A DNA stretch of 64,000 nucleotides, taken from NCBI GenBank assembly GCA_035524315.1, contig DATKPD010000043.1, forward strand, positions 1 to 64,000, in the 5' to 3' direction. The notes below the pieces were generated by a model that was not told where the DNA came from, searched no databases, and saw nothing but the letters and a program-made list of their open reading frames with translations. The DNA is from BOG-938 sp035524315. GTDB taxonomy: Bacteria; Pseudomonadota; Alphaproteobacteria; Caulobacterales; Caulobacteraceae. This document shows, piece after piece, positions 25,221 to 34,301 of the stretch. Numbering within the stretch: the stretch's first letter is position 1; each line of letters begins with the position of its first letter. A program made the position numbers and the translations under genes.

Positions 25221-27173
25221 CTAGCCCTGGCCTTCGGCGGCCGGCGTCTGGCCGCCCTGGAACGCGAACTCCGGCACCGCCGCCTGCAGCAGGCGCAGGA
25301 CCTTGGCCTCGTCGAACACGCCGGTGGCGACGCTCAGCTCGGCCATCTGCCGGCGCAGAATGGCGATGTCGGTGGTGCGCGGGCTGACCGAGAACACCCC
25401 CAGGCCCTCGGCCACCGTGTGCCGCTCATGCTCGTGCACCAGCTCTTCGTAGAGCTTCTCGCCCGGACGCAAGCCGATGAACGCGATCTTGATGTCCACG
25501 TCCGGCTGCTTGCCTGACAGGCGGATCATCTGGCGCGCCAGATCGAGGATGCGGATCGGCTTGCCCATGTCGAGCACATGCACCTCGCCGCGCAGGCTGT
25601 CCGGGTCCGAACCCAGGGCCGAGGCCTGCAGCACCAGTTGCACCGCTTCGGGGATGGTCATGAAGAAGCGCGTGACGTCGGGGTGAGTCACCGTCACCGG
25701 CCCGCCGGCCGCGATCTGGCGTTGAAACAGCGGGGCCACCGAACCGGACGACCCCAGAACATTGCCGAAGCGCACGGCCACAAAGCGCGTTGGGCCGCCC
25801 TCCAGGTCCATCGCCTGGCAATAGGCCTCCGCCCAGCGCTTGGTGGCGCCCATGACATTGTGCGGATTGACCGCCTTGTCGGTGGAGATCAGCACCATGG
25901 CCGCCGCGCCGAACCGGGCGCAGGCGTCGGCGATCACCTGCACGCCCAGCACATTGGTGCGCGCGCCCTGGATCGGATTGGCCTCGACCAGCGGCACATG
26001 CTTGAGCGCGGCGGCGTGGAACACGATGGCCGGCCGCTCTTCACCGAACAGGCGCTGCATCAGGGGGCCGTCGCGCACGTCGGCCATGACGTCCCGCCGG
26101 GACAGGCCGGGCGCGCGCTCGTCGAGCTCCTTGCCGATGGCGTAGAGATTGAACTCGCTGTTCTCCACCAGGACCATGCGGCTGGGCGCGAAATCGGCGA
26201 TCTGCCGGCACAGCTCCGAGCCGATGGAGCCGCCCGCCCCCGTCACCAGCACGCTGCGCCCGAAGATCAGACGGCGCATGGCCTCGCGGTCCAGGACCAC
26301 CTGGGGCCGGCCGAGCAGGTCGGGCAGGTCGACCGGCTGCACCGCGCTGGCGTTTTCCGCCTCCGCGCCGGTGACGAAGTCGGTCAGCCGCGGCAGCCGC
26401 CCCACGCTGAGGCCCAGGCCGTTGGCCCGCTCGAGCAGCTCGGCGATGCCTTCCTGGCTGATCTCGTCGTCGGCGATGATCAGGCGTAGCGGGCGAATGC
26501 GCCGCTGGCCGAGGAAGGTCAGCGCCTCAGCCAGGTCGCCCGGGCCGCCCAGCACGCCCACGCCGTGGATGTGCCGGCCGTGCCATTCCGCGCCCTGGGT
26601 CAGGATCGCCACCACCGAATAGTCGCGCTGGGCCTTGCGGTGAAGTTCGCGCACGAACGGCTCGATGCGGCCGGCCGCGCCGACCACGATCACCGGAACG
26701 GAGGTCCCCGACAGCTTGGGATGGGTGGTGAAGGGCTTGGGCGTGCGGCCGTCGGCGTAGTAGCGCGCCAGGATGCGCGGCGTGGCCAGGAAGGCGATCA
26801 TGAAGAAGAACGCCAGCACCGGGGCGAGCGACGGGCTTGGCCCCATCTGGTTACGCCACACGGTGAAGGGAAAATAGACCAAGACGGCCGTGAACAGCGA
26901 CGCGCGCACGATCAGCATGGCGTCGGAGAGGGAGGTGTAGCGCCAGACCGCGCGGTTAAGCCGATGCACGCTGACGACCCCGCCGGCGATGACGGTGAAG
27001 ATCAGGGTGTGGATCACCAGGGCCTTGGGCAGAAACTGGCCGGCCAGGCCCATGCCGGTCTGGTAGGCCACCGCGAAAGCCAGGCCCGAGGCGAGCGTGT
27101 CGTAGGCCCACGCGGCCCACAGGAAAACGGAGGACCTTCGCGGAGACCCGCTGCTGGTCGTTTGCGCCGTCAT
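25221..27173 (-). CDS. Polysaccharide biosynthesis NDP-sugar dehydratase/epimerase (CapD/WbpM type)
   Basis: A 650-residue membrane enzyme. The N-terminus holds about four membrane helices, followed by a CoA-binding-like Rossmann domain (VPVIVVGAAGRIEPFVREL) and the catalytic short-chain-dehydrogenase domain with VLVTGAGGSIGSELCRQI, VFHAAALKHVPLVE, STDKAVNPHNVMGATKRWAE and VRFGNVLGSSGSVAPLF. The family performs 4,6-dehydration of UDP-GlcNAc-type sugars for capsule, O-antigen or glycan linkers. It is downstream of an epimerase and a large membrane protein on the same strand, forming a surface-glycan set. Confidence 0.92.
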   Translation of the reverse strand: MTAQTTSSGSPRRSSVFLWAAWAYDTLASGLAFAVAYQTGMGLAGQFLPKALVIHTLIFTVIAGGVVSVHRLNRAVWRYTSLSDAMLIVRASLFTAVLVYFPFTVWRNQMGPSPSLAPVLAFFFMIAFLATPRILARYYADGRTPKPFTTHPKLSGTSVPVIVVGAAGRIEPFVRELHRKAQRDYSVVAILTQGAEWHGRHIHGVGVLGGPGDLAEALTFLGQRRIRPLRLIIADDEISQEGIAELLERANGLGLSVGRLPRLTDFVTGAEAENASAVQPVDLPDLLGRPQVVLDREAMRRLIFGRSVLVTGAGGSIGSELCRQIADFAPSRMVLVENSEFNLYAIGKELDERAPGLSRRDVMADVRDGPLMQRLFGEERPAIVFHAAALKHVPLVEANPIQGARTNVLGVQVIADACARFGAAAMVLISTDKAVNPHNVMGATKRWAEAYCQAMDLEGGPTRFVAVRFGNVLGSSGSVAPLFQRQIAAGGPVTVTHPDVTRFFMTIPEAVQLVLQASALGSDPDSLRGEVHVLDMGKPIRILDLARQMIRLSGKQPDVDIKIAFIGLRPGEKLYEELVHEHERHTVAEGLGVFSVSPRTTDIAILRRQMAELSVATGVFDEAKVLRLLQAAVPEFAFQGGQTPAAEGQG

Positions 27174-27232
27174 CGTCCCTCCGGCCGCGCACCCCCGCCG
27201 CCTGCCGCGTTAGTCCCTATCAAAAAAGGCAA

Positions 27233-28198
27233 TCACGAGGCAAACGACTGAAACCATTGTACGAACCTTGGCAGGCCCTCTTCGATCGGCACCTTTGGAG
27301 CGTAGCCGCACAGCCGGTTGAGATTCGCCACATTGGCGAATGTAGCCGTAACATCCCCCGGCTGCATGGGCCGCATGCGTTTTTCAGCGGTCCTGCCCAA
27401 GGCTTGCTCAAGCACCTCGATCATACGCATCAGGCCGACAGGCCGGCTGTCGCCGATGTTGAAGATGCGATTCTCGCCCTCGGCGGCGGGATGGTCGATC
27501 ACCCCGATGATCCCGTCGATGATGTCGTCGACATAGGTGAAGTCGCGCGCCATGCGGCCCTCGCCGAACACCTCGATCGGCTCGCCGGCCATGATCTTCT
27601 GCGCGAAGCCGTAATAGGCCATGTCCGGCCGGCCCCAAGGCCCATAGACGGTGAAGAAGCGCAATCCCGTCTGGCGCAAGCCGTAGAGGCCGCTGTAGGC
27701 CGTGCTCATCAGCTCGCATGAGCGCTTGGTGGCGGCGTAGAGCGAGGCGGGGGCGTTGACCGGGTCGGTTTCGCTGAACCCTTCCGCGCCCAGCGGATGA
27801 TCGCCATAGACCGAACTGGACGAGGCATAGACCAGTTGGATCACGCCCACCTGACGGCAGGCCTCGAGCACCGAGAGGTGGCCGGCGACGTTGGCGCGCT
27901 CGTAGGCGAACGGCTGCTCGAGCGAATAGCGCACGCCGGCCTGGGCGGCCAGGTGCACGATCAGGTCGGGCCGGACCCGCGCCGCCAGAGCCTCGAAGGC
28001 GGGGGCGTCTGCGACGTCTAGCCGCACCATCCCGAACCGCTCATAGGCCGCAAGGCGGGCCGCGCGCGCCTCCTTGAGGGCGACGGGGTAATAGGCGTTG
28101 AAATCGTCCACGCCCACGACCGCGTGGCCAAGGCCGAGCAGGCGCTCGCTGAGGTGCATTCCGATAAAGCCGGCCGCGCCGGTGACGATGACGATCAC
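27233..28198 (-). CDS. NAD-dependent epimerase, UDP-glucuronate 4-epimerase-like
   Basis: A 321-residue extended short-chain dehydrogenase. It has TGAAGFIGMHLSERLL, HLAAQAGVRYSLE, SSSVYGD, the catalytic YAATK, and RFFTVYGPWGRPDMA, a combination typical of UDP-glucuronate epimerases (LpsL/GAE) that make UDP-galacturonate. A role in surface polysaccharide is supported by the downstream CapD-type gene. An A6/T6 run follows the stop in the 59-bp gap, but no stem supports an intrinsic terminator. Confidence 0.9.
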   Translation of the reverse strand: MIVIVTGAAGFIGMHLSERLLGLGHAVVGVDDFNAYYPVALKEARAARLAAYERFGMVRLDVADAPAFEALAARVRPDLIVHLAAQAGVRYSLEQPFAYERANVAGHLSVLEACRQVGVIQLVYASSSSVYGDHPLGAEGFSETDPVNAPASLYAATKRSCELMSTAYSGLYGLRQTGLRFFTVYGPWGRPDMAYYGFAQKIMAGEPIEVFGEGRMARDFTYVDDIIDGIIGVIDHPAAEGENRIFNIGDSRPVGLMRMIEVLEQALGRTAEKRMRPMQPGDVTATFANVANLNRLCGYAPKVPIEEGLPRFVQWFQSFAS

Positions 28199-28277
28199 AG
28201 TGATTTCCTGGAGCGAGGTCCGCCCGATGAACAGCCATCCCTAGACCGTTTGGCCAGGCTATTCGAGCGTGATGGCC

Positions 28278-30035
28278 TCATGAGACCCGGTAAAGCTGCA
28301 AGGCCTCATCCGGGTCCGACAGGGGCGTCAGCCAAGCGGGCGCGGCGCCATGATCCAGGGCGCGCACCAGGCTGTAGGGCGGGGCGTGAACATGGGTGTA
28401 GAGGCCTGCGTGGGCCGGGCAGGCGGCGACGTAGTCGACGCGCAGGGCGCGCAGCTTGGCTCGCGCCAGGTCGGCTGGGGCGGTGAGGGCGGCCTGGGCG
28501 CTGAGCACGCCCCACACCATCCGGTGGTAAGGCGCGTTGAGGACCGCGTGCGGGGTCTGGGCCAGGATGGCCGGCCCCAGATCGATCTCGCTGAGCACCA
28601 AGCCCGGCGGCAAATGGGCCAGCCGCGCGAAGGCGGTGGTGTCGTCGCAGTGATCCGCCCGGTTCTGCGCCGCCTGCCCCATGGTTTTGCGGGCATAGAG
28701 AGCCTGGGCCAAAGCGTTCATGGGCGTGGCCGACACCAGCAGCGCCAGGGCCAAGGTCGGCACGAGGCCCTGCTTGAACCGGGCCGCCGACAGGGCCGTC
28801 AAGGCGGCCGCCAGAACCGGGACCGCCATCCATAACAGGTAACTTTCCATACGCGCCGCCGAGGCGTCGAGCGCCGCGGCCAGCGCCAGGCACGCGCCGA
28901 CCAGCCGCCAGGCGAAGTCGCCCCGGCGGACGGGATCGACCAGGGCCGCGCCCAGGGCGCCGAGCGACAGCAGGGCGGTCAGAACGCACACGACCACCTG
29001 GTCCGGCCGCGTGGCGTAGAGTTGAGGCCAGGACGCCAACTCCTGGATGTGGGCGAACCAGAATCCCCACAGGCGGGGGTCGATCTCGGCCATGGGACCG
29101 CCGGCGCAACGGATGTCGGGCGCCAGGTAGGCGACCAGGGCGGCGGCGCCCGCGCCCAGCACCGCGAGCACGCGGGGCGCCGTCGCGGTTTTGCCGCAGG
29201 CCATGGCCGCCAGGGCCAGACCCGCGCCGCCGACGCAAAGGCCCAGGGCCAGGTTCACGCCCATGGCGTCGCACACCGCCAGGCCCCAGCGCCCGGGCGG
29301 CGTCTGGATCAGGAACACCGCGCCCGAGGCGACGGCGAGGGTCACGCCGAACGCCAGGGTGGCACGGCGTGCGCCCGCGTCGAAGGCGAAGCGCAGAGCC
29401 ATGGCCCCCGCGATCGCCGCGCAGAACAATAGCGCCTCCAGCCCCACCGCCAGGTCCAGCGCCATGGCGGCGGCCGACAGCGCCGCCGCCAGGACCCCGC
29501 CCTCGGACGCGCCCGCCGCAGCGACCAGGGTCAGGGCCAGCATGACGCCGTGGTGATCGATGCGGCCCGGCGCGAACTGGGCGTAGAGCGGCAGGCCCAC
29601 GGCCAGAAGCACCGCGGTGGGCAGAACGGCCGCACCGCCGCCCAACCGGCGCGCCAAAAGCAGGGTCGAGACGACCGCCGGCCAGATCCACAGCATCGGC
29701 CACAGGAAGCGCGCGCCCGCCTCGGCCCCCGCGCCCAGCACCGGGCCGAGCAGGACGGTCAAGCCGGCGATGCCGCCATCGACCAGGCGCGACCAGTGCA
29801 TATAGGCGCCCAGGGGCGGCTGCAGGCGCGCGATGTTCTGGTCGTACCAGCCGCGCCCGTGCAGCAGGTCGCGCACCATGCTCAGACGCATGGCGTCGTC
29901 GGTGTCGCCGAGGGTGAGGCCGAAGCGGGGGCCGTAGGTCAGCGACAGGAGCGCCGCGACCACGAGGCTGACGACGGCGGCGGCGAGGAGCAGGCGGCGG
30001 AGTGCGCCGAGATCGGGCGTGGGGGTCTGGAACAT
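28278..30035 (-). CDS. Polytopic membrane protein, GT-C glycosyltransferase-like
   Basis: A 585-residue protein with a dozen or so hydrophobic segments spread through its length. After the first helix comes an extracytoplasmic loop with GDTDDAMRLSMVRDLLHGRGWYDQ and YMHWSRLVD. The acidic TDD in the first loop followed by an HWSR motif resembles GT-C enzymes (GT39, STT3-like), which use polyprenyl-linked sugars. The C-terminal part is soluble and periplasmic. ATG 30035 was preferred; the upstream open frame has no hydrophobic or conserved content. It is the first gene of the surface-glycan set. Its exact reaction is unknown. Confidence 0.75.
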   Translation of the reverse strand: MFQTPTPDLGALRRLLLAAAVVSLVVAALLSLTYGPRFGLTLGDTDDAMRLSMVRDLLHGRGWYDQNIARLQPPLGAYMHWSRLVDGGIAGLTVLLGPVLGAGAEAGARFLWPMLWIWPAVVSTLLLARRLGGGAAVLPTAVLLAVGLPLYAQFAPGRIDHHGVMLALTLVAAAGASEGGVLAAALSAAAMALDLAVGLEALLFCAAIAGAMALRFAFDAGARRATLAFGVTLAVASGAVFLIQTPPGRWGLAVCDAMGVNLALGLCVGGAGLALAAMACGKTATAPRVLAVLGAGAAALVAYLAPDIRCAGGPMAEIDPRLWGFWFAHIQELASWPQLYATRPDQVVVCVLTALLSLGALGAALVDPVRRGDFAWRLVGACLALAAALDASAARMESYLLWMAVPVLAAALTALSAARFKQGLVPTLALALLVSATPMNALAQALYARKTMGQAAQNRADHCDDTTAFARLAHLPPGLVLSEIDLGPAILAQTPHAVLNAPYHRMVWGVLSAQAALTAPADLARAKLRALRVDYVAACPAHAGLYTHVHAPPYSLVRALDHGAAPAWLTPLSDPDEALQLYRVS

Positions 30036-30218
30036 CGGCCGTCCGGCAGAGCGAGCGTCGCAGTATCGTCGGCGCGCCTTTACAGAGGCTGAAGGCGGCC
30101 CGCCGGCGCCCGCTGCGTCGGCGCCCGGCCCATAAATCGCGGGCCATGTGCGCAAAACGGCTCTTGCGACGGCCAAGCTCTTACCGACATTGGCGCGATG
30201 GGACGCAAGCGGCCGATC

Positions 30219-30235
30219 AAGGTCATGATGACCTT
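30219..30235. promoter_or_regulatory. Palindrome AAGGTCAT-G-ATGACCTT upstream of puuD
   Basis: Two perfect 8-base arms around one central G lie 40 bp upstream of the puuD ATG, within a 239-bp intergenic region. The length and symmetry suit a dimeric regulator such as a GntR, MarR or TetR protein. No regulator gene is adjacent, so the controlling protein is unknown. The rest of the gap shows no other clear element. Confidence 0.5.
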
Positions 30236-30274
30236 TAACGCGACGATCCGACTTCAGCTCGAAGTGACGCGGCC

Positions 30275-31468
30275 ATGATGGGCTACGACCTCGCCGCCTG
30301 GCTCAATCTGGGCCTGCGCTGGCTGCATGTGCTGACCGGGGTGTGCTGGATCGGCGCCTCGTTCTATTTCGTGTGGCTCGACAATCATCTGGTGGCGCCC
30401 GAGACGCCCGAGGAGGGGGTGAAGGGCGAGCTGTGGGCGGTGCACGGGGGCGGCTTCTATCAGGCGCGCAAGTTTCTGGTGGCCCCGCCCCGGATGCCCG
30501 CCCACCTGCACTGGTTCATGTGGGAGGCCTACACCACCTGGCTCAGCGGCTTCGCCCTGCTGATCGTGATCTACTACCTGGGCGCCGATATCTATCTGAT
30601 CGATCCGGCCAAGCTGGCGCTGACGCCGGGCCAGGCGATCGGGCTCAGCCTCGCCTTCATCTTGGGCGGGCTCGCGGTGTACGAGGGCCTGTGCCGAACG
30701 CCCCTGGCCAAGACCCCGGCCCTGTTCGGCGCCGTCTGGTTCGCCGCCCTGACCTTCGACGCCTGGGCCCAGACGCGCATCTTCAGCGACCGCGCGGCCT
30801 TCATCCAGATCGGCGCCACCATCGGCACGGTGATGGTCGGCAACGTGTTCCTGGTGATCATCCCCAATCAGCGCAAGAGCGTGGCGGCGATGCTGGCCGG
30901 CCTGCCTGTGGATCCGAGGCTCGGGGCCGCCGGCCGGCTGCGCTCGGTGCAGAACAACTACATGACCCTGCCGGTTATCTTCCTGATGATCAGCAACCAC
31001 TACGCCATCATCACCAGCCACCCGCTCAACTGGCTGCTCTTGGCCATGCTGGCGGCGGCCGGCGTGTCGGTGCGGCACTTCTTCATGCTGCTGCACCGGG
31101 GCGTGGTGCGGCACGACTTCCTATTCTACGGCTTTTTGCTGTTCTTCGGCGCCAGTGTGATCGCCACCTGGGGCAAGCCCGCGATCGGCGTCGCGCCCGT
31201 GGGCAAGGCCAGCTTCGCCCAGGCCCAGGCCATCGTTCAGACGCACTGCGTCATGTGCCACAGCCCCGCGCCGACCCATAAGGGTTTCACCGCGCCGCCG
31301 GCCAATGTCGAACTGGACACGCCCGCCCACATCCAGGCCTTCGCGCCGCGCGTCTACGACATGGCGGTGGCCCGCCGCGCCATGCCGCTGGGCAATGAGA
31401 CCCACATGACCGACGCCGAGCGCGCGACCCTGGGCGCCTGGATCCAGTCGGGCGCCAAGCTGAACTGA
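30275..31468 (+). CDS. puuD: PuuD-like urate hydroxylase: DUF989 membrane domain with cytochrome c
   Basis: A 397-residue inner-membrane protein. About eight helices form the DUF989 domain (WLNLGLRWLHVLTGVCWIG, His-containing helices with HLHWFMWEAY and the SNHYAIITSH segment). The C-terminal 90 residues are a c-type cytochrome with CVMCH heme site and a distal Met in RAMPLGNETHM. In purine catabolism PuuD oxidises urate to 5-hydroxyisourate, passing electrons to the respiratory chain. The other urate-pathway genes are absent here, so the substrate in this organism is inferred from family only. It converges with the IorAB-like genes. Confidence 0.88.
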   Translation: MMGYDLAAWLNLGLRWLHVLTGVCWIGASFYFVWLDNHLVAPETPEEGVKGELWAVHGGGFYQARKFLVAPPRMPAHLHWFMWEAYTTWLSGFALLIVIYYLGADIYLIDPAKLALTPGQAIGLSLAFILGGLAVYEGLCRTPLAKTPALFGAVWFAALTFDAWAQTRIFSDRAAFIQIGATIGTVMVGNVFLVIIPNQRKSVAAMLAGLPVDPRLGAAGRLRSVQNNYMTLPVIFLMISNHYAIITSHPLNWLLLAMLAAAGVSVRHFFMLLHRGVVRHDFLFYGFLLFFGASVIATWGKPAIGVAPVGKASFAQAQAIVQTHCVMCHSPAPTHKGFTAPPANVELDTPAHIQAFAPRVYDMAVARRAMPLGNETHMTDAERATLGAWIQSGAKLN

Positions 31469-31472
31469 CCGA

Positions 31473-31490
31473 CAGACCCTAGGCGGTCTG
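31473..31490. terminator. Inverted repeat between convergent puuD and iorB-like genes
   Basis: CAGACC (31473-31478) and GGTCTG (31485-31490) form a 6-bp stem with loop CTAGGC, immediately after the puuD stop and overlapping the stop of the convergent gene. It could act as a two-way terminator, but neither strand has a U-run. Confidence 0.35.
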
Positions 31491-33695
31491 CTGCTTGAGC
31501 AGGGCGGTGTCGATCGGCAGGCGGCGCAGGCGCACGCCCGTGGCGGCGTAGATCGCGTTGCACAGCGCCGGGACCACGGGCGGCAGCGCCGGCTCGCCCA
31601 GCCCCGTCGGCGAATAGTCCGTGCGCACGAACTGCACCTCGATCGGCGGCGCGGCCGCCATGCGCAGCATCGGATAGTCGTAGAAGTTGTTCTGGTCGAC
31701 CGCCCCGCCGGTCAGGGTGATCTTGGCCCCCAGCGCCTGGCTGAGGCCATCGATCACCGAGCCCTGCGCCTGGTTCAGGGCGTTGGTGGGGTTGATGATG
31801 TGGCTGCCGATGTCGCCGGCGGCCCACACCTTGTCGACCTTGACCTTGCCGCTGGGGGCGACGGTCACCTGGACCACCTCGGCGAAATAGCCCCGGTGGC
31901 AATAGTAGTAGGCCACGCCCATGCCAGTGCGCGCGGGCAGGCTGTGACGCTGGTCCCAGCCCGACATGCGGCGCACGTGCTCCAGCAGGACGCGCACTCG
32001 GCCGGTGTTGAAGTTGTCGCGCGCGCCCGCCCCGTCGAAGATGCGCGGCGGCCCCAGCATATCGAGGCGGAAGTCGATCGGGTCCTTGCCAGCCGCCGCC
32101 GCCATCTCGTCCATGAACGACTGCATGGTCCAGCACAGGGCGTTGGACACGGGCGCGCGCATGGCGCCGGTCGGCGCGCCCAGCGGAATGAACGAGACCT
32201 CGTGCGTCAGGTGGTCGACCATGCGCGCCGGCGGCTCGGTGCCCGGCATGTTGGCCGAGGCCACAAAGGTCTTCTTGTCCGGGTCGCCAAAGGCGATGTA
32301 GCGGTTCTTGAAGGCGTGCAGACGCCCCTCGGCGTCCAGGCCGGCCTGCATGAAGTGAAAGCCGCCGGGCCGGTAGAAGTCGTGCTTGATGTCGTGCTCG
32401 CGCGGCCACAGCAGCTTGACCGGCGCGCCCACCTGACGGGCGATCCACGCCGCCTCGACCATCTGATCGTTGACCAGGCGCCGACCAAAGCCGCCCCCGC
32501 CGCGCACCATGTGAATGGTCACGTCCTCGGGCTTGACCCCCAGGGCTTCGACCACGCCGGCGCGGCCGACCTCGGGCGTCTGGCTGTTGGACCAGATCTC
32601 GACCTTGTCGCCCTGGACGTGGGCGGTGCAGTTCTGCGGCTCCATCGGCACGTGGGCCACGAACGGATAGGCGTACTCGGCCTCGATCACCTTGGCCGAG
32701 GCGGCCATGGCCGCGTCCGGATCGCCGTCCTTGCGCAGAACTAGGTGGGGCGGCTGCTTGGCCAGTTCGGCCGCGGTCTTGGCGAAGCCGTCGCTGCTCT
32801 GGTCGGCGTGAGGTCCCAGGTCCCACGCGACGTTCAGTTTGGCCAGGGCGGCCTGGGCGCGCCACCAGCTGTTGGCCACCACCGCCACGCCCGACACCAG
32901 TTCGGCGGGGTTGCCGTTGCCCTCGACCACGAAGGCGTGGGTCACGCCCGGCATGGCCTTGGCGGCGTCCAGGTCGGCGCTCTTCACCTTGCCGCCGAAG
33001 GTCGGGCACTTCTCGAACACGGCATAGACCATGCCCGGCAGCACAACGTCGATGCCGAAGATCGGCTGGCCCTTGACGATCCTGGGGCTGTCGTAGCCGC
33101 GCACGGATTTGCCGATGATCTTGAAGGTCTTCTCGTCCTTCAGGGTCACGCTCTTGAGGTCGGGCGGCGGGATCAGAGCGGCCTTGGCCGCCAGCGCGCC
33201 ATAGTCCAGCGTGCGGCCGGAAGGCGTGTGGGTCACCACGCTGTTGGCGGCGACGCATTCGCCGGCCGGGACCTTCCATGTCAGGGCGGCGGCCTCGACC
33301 AGCATCTGGCGCCCGGCCGCGCCGACCCGGCGCTGGGGCTCCCAGTTGACCGGCGTGGCGTTCGAGCCGCCCGCCACCTGGGCGGTGAACTTGCTGGGAT
33401 CGCTGTCGGCCTGAACGACCCTGACCTTGGACCAGTCCGCGTCCAGTTCCTCGGCGATCAGCATGGGCAGCATGGTCTTGATGCCCTGGCCGACCTCCGG
33501 GTTCTTGCCGGTGATGGTGATCACGCCATCGGGCGCGATCGAGACGAACACGCTCAGCGCGCTGGGTTCGGCCGCCGCCCGCGCCGCGAGGCCCGCGCCG
33601 CCGTAGCTGAGGAAGAAGCCGCCGCCGACCACGGCGCCGGCCTTGAGGAAGCCGCGGCGCGAGGCGGAGGAATCGAGGGGCATGTCGTCGGCCAT
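31479..33695 (-). CDS. Molybdopterin-dependent oxidoreductase large subunit, IorB-like, Tat-exported
   Basis: A 738-residue xanthine-oxidase-family catalytic subunit. The N-terminus has a twin-arginine signal, ASRRGFLKAG, followed by a hydrophobic stretch, so the folded enzyme should be exported. Cofactor-site features include GKNPEVGQGIKTMLP, GGGGFGRRLVNDQMVEAAWIA, GAPTGAMRAPVSNA and the catalytic Glu segment GLGEPALPP. Isoquinoline 1-oxidoreductase IorB and aldehyde dehydrogenases share this single-chain layout. The ATG at 33695 overlaps the 2Fe-2S subunit stop (TGATG); a GTG three bases earlier is possible. It needs the cofactor made by the moa operon and probably XdhC. Confidence 0.9.
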   Translation of the reverse strand: MADDMPLDSSASRRGFLKAGAVVGGGFFLSYGGAGLAARAAAEPSALSVFVSIAPDGVITITGKNPEVGQGIKTMLPMLIAEELDADWSKVRVVQADSDPSKFTAQVAGGSNATPVNWEPQRRVGAAGRQMLVEAAALTWKVPAGECVAANSVVTHTPSGRTLDYGALAAKAALIPPPDLKSVTLKDEKTFKIIGKSVRGYDSPRIVKGQPIFGIDVVLPGMVYAVFEKCPTFGGKVKSADLDAAKAMPGVTHAFVVEGNGNPAELVSGVAVVANSWWRAQAALAKLNVAWDLGPHADQSSDGFAKTAAELAKQPPHLVLRKDGDPDAAMAASAKVIEAEYAYPFVAHVPMEPQNCTAHVQGDKVEIWSNSQTPEVGRAGVVEALGVKPEDVTIHMVRGGGGFGRRLVNDQMVEAAWIARQVGAPVKLLWPREHDIKHDFYRPGGFHFMQAGLDAEGRLHAFKNRYIAFGDPDKKTFVASANMPGTEPPARMVDHLTHEVSFIPLGAPTGAMRAPVSNALCWTMQSFMDEMAAAAGKDPIDFRLDMLGPPRIFDGAGARDNFNTGRVRVLLEHVRRMSGWDQRHSLPARTGMGVAYYYCHRGYFAEVVQVTVAPSGKVKVDKVWAAGDIGSHIINPTNALNQAQGSVIDGLSQALGAKITLTGGAVDQNNFYDYPMLRMAAAPPIEVQFVRTDYSPTGLGEPALPPVVPALCNAIYAATGVRLRRLPIDTALLKQQTA

Positions 33696-34186
33696 CACAC
33701 GATCTCCGGTTCGGGCGGCCCGGCGGGCGCCGGCGTCTGGCCGGCGGCCTGATGGATGGCGGCGCGGATGCGGGTGTAAGTGCCGCAGCGGCAGATGTTG
33801 ACCATCGACTGGTCGATGTCGTCGTCGGTCGGGGCGGGCTTGCGCGCCAGCAGCGCCGTGGCCGCCATGATCTGGCCGGCCTGGCAGTAACCGCACTGCA
33901 CCACGTCGTGGTCGATCCAGGCCGCCTGCACCTTGCGGCCCGTATCGGTCTCGCCCACGCCCTCGATGGTGGTGATCGCCTTGTCGCCGACCGATTCGAT
34001 CAAGGTCTGGCACGCGCGGGCGACCTTGCCGTCGATGTGCACCGTGCAACAGCCGCACAGGCCGCAGCCACAGCCGAATTTGGTGCCGAGCAGACCAATC
34101 GTATCGCGCAACACCCACAGCAAAGGCGTGCCGGGCTCGACATCTACACTTCGTGTCTTGCCGTTCACCGTGACCTTATAGGCCAT
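33695..34186 (-). CDS. 2Fe-2S subunit of molybdenum hydroxylase, IorA-like
   Basis: A 163-residue protein with two iron-sulfur domains. The plant-type ferredoxin domain has CGCGLCGCC and a further Cys in ARACQT; the helical domain has CGYCQAGQ and CRCGTY. It has no signal peptide and would be exported with the Tat-bearing large subunit in a folded complex, as known for related enzymes. It is the first gene of the pair, with GAGGACGTCC before the ATG. Confidence 0.93.
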   Translation of the reverse strand: MAYKVTVNGKTRSVDVEPGTPLLWVLRDTIGLLGTKFGCGCGLCGCCTVHIDGKVARACQTLIESVGDKAITTIEGVGETDTGRKVQAAWIDHDVVQCGYCQAGQIMAATALLARKPAPTDDDIDQSMVNICRCGTYTRIRAAIHQAAGQTPAPAGPPEPEIV

Positions 34187-34197
34187 GGACGTCCTCC

Positions 34198-34213
34198 ATA
34201 TTCGGTCGGATAT
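34198..34213. promoter_or_regulatory. Near-palindrome upstream of iorA-like gene
   Basis: ATATTCG (34198-34204) and CGGATAT (34207-34213) form an inverted repeat with one wobble pair and a 2-base centre, 12 bases upstream of the ATG on the minus strand. It is A/T-rich and could be an operator or leader hairpin. Evidence is weak. Confidence 0.3.
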
Positions 34214-34301
34214 AGTTGTCGCTCTTGGTATTCTGAACCTATCTCCCAGGGCGCGCTAGAGGCGCTTCCGCCCGGCTTGAAGGCAGGCTAGCTTGCCGGC
34301 C

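Noticed and set aside
27174..27232. Intrinsic terminator from the T6 run after the epimerase
   Set aside because: No stable stem precedes the run on the coding strand.
30275..34186. Purine-catabolism gene cluster
   Set aside because: Only the PuuD-like gene belongs to that pathway here; the molybdenum hydroxylase is IorAB-like rather than a two-gene xanthine dehydrogenase with an FAD domain.
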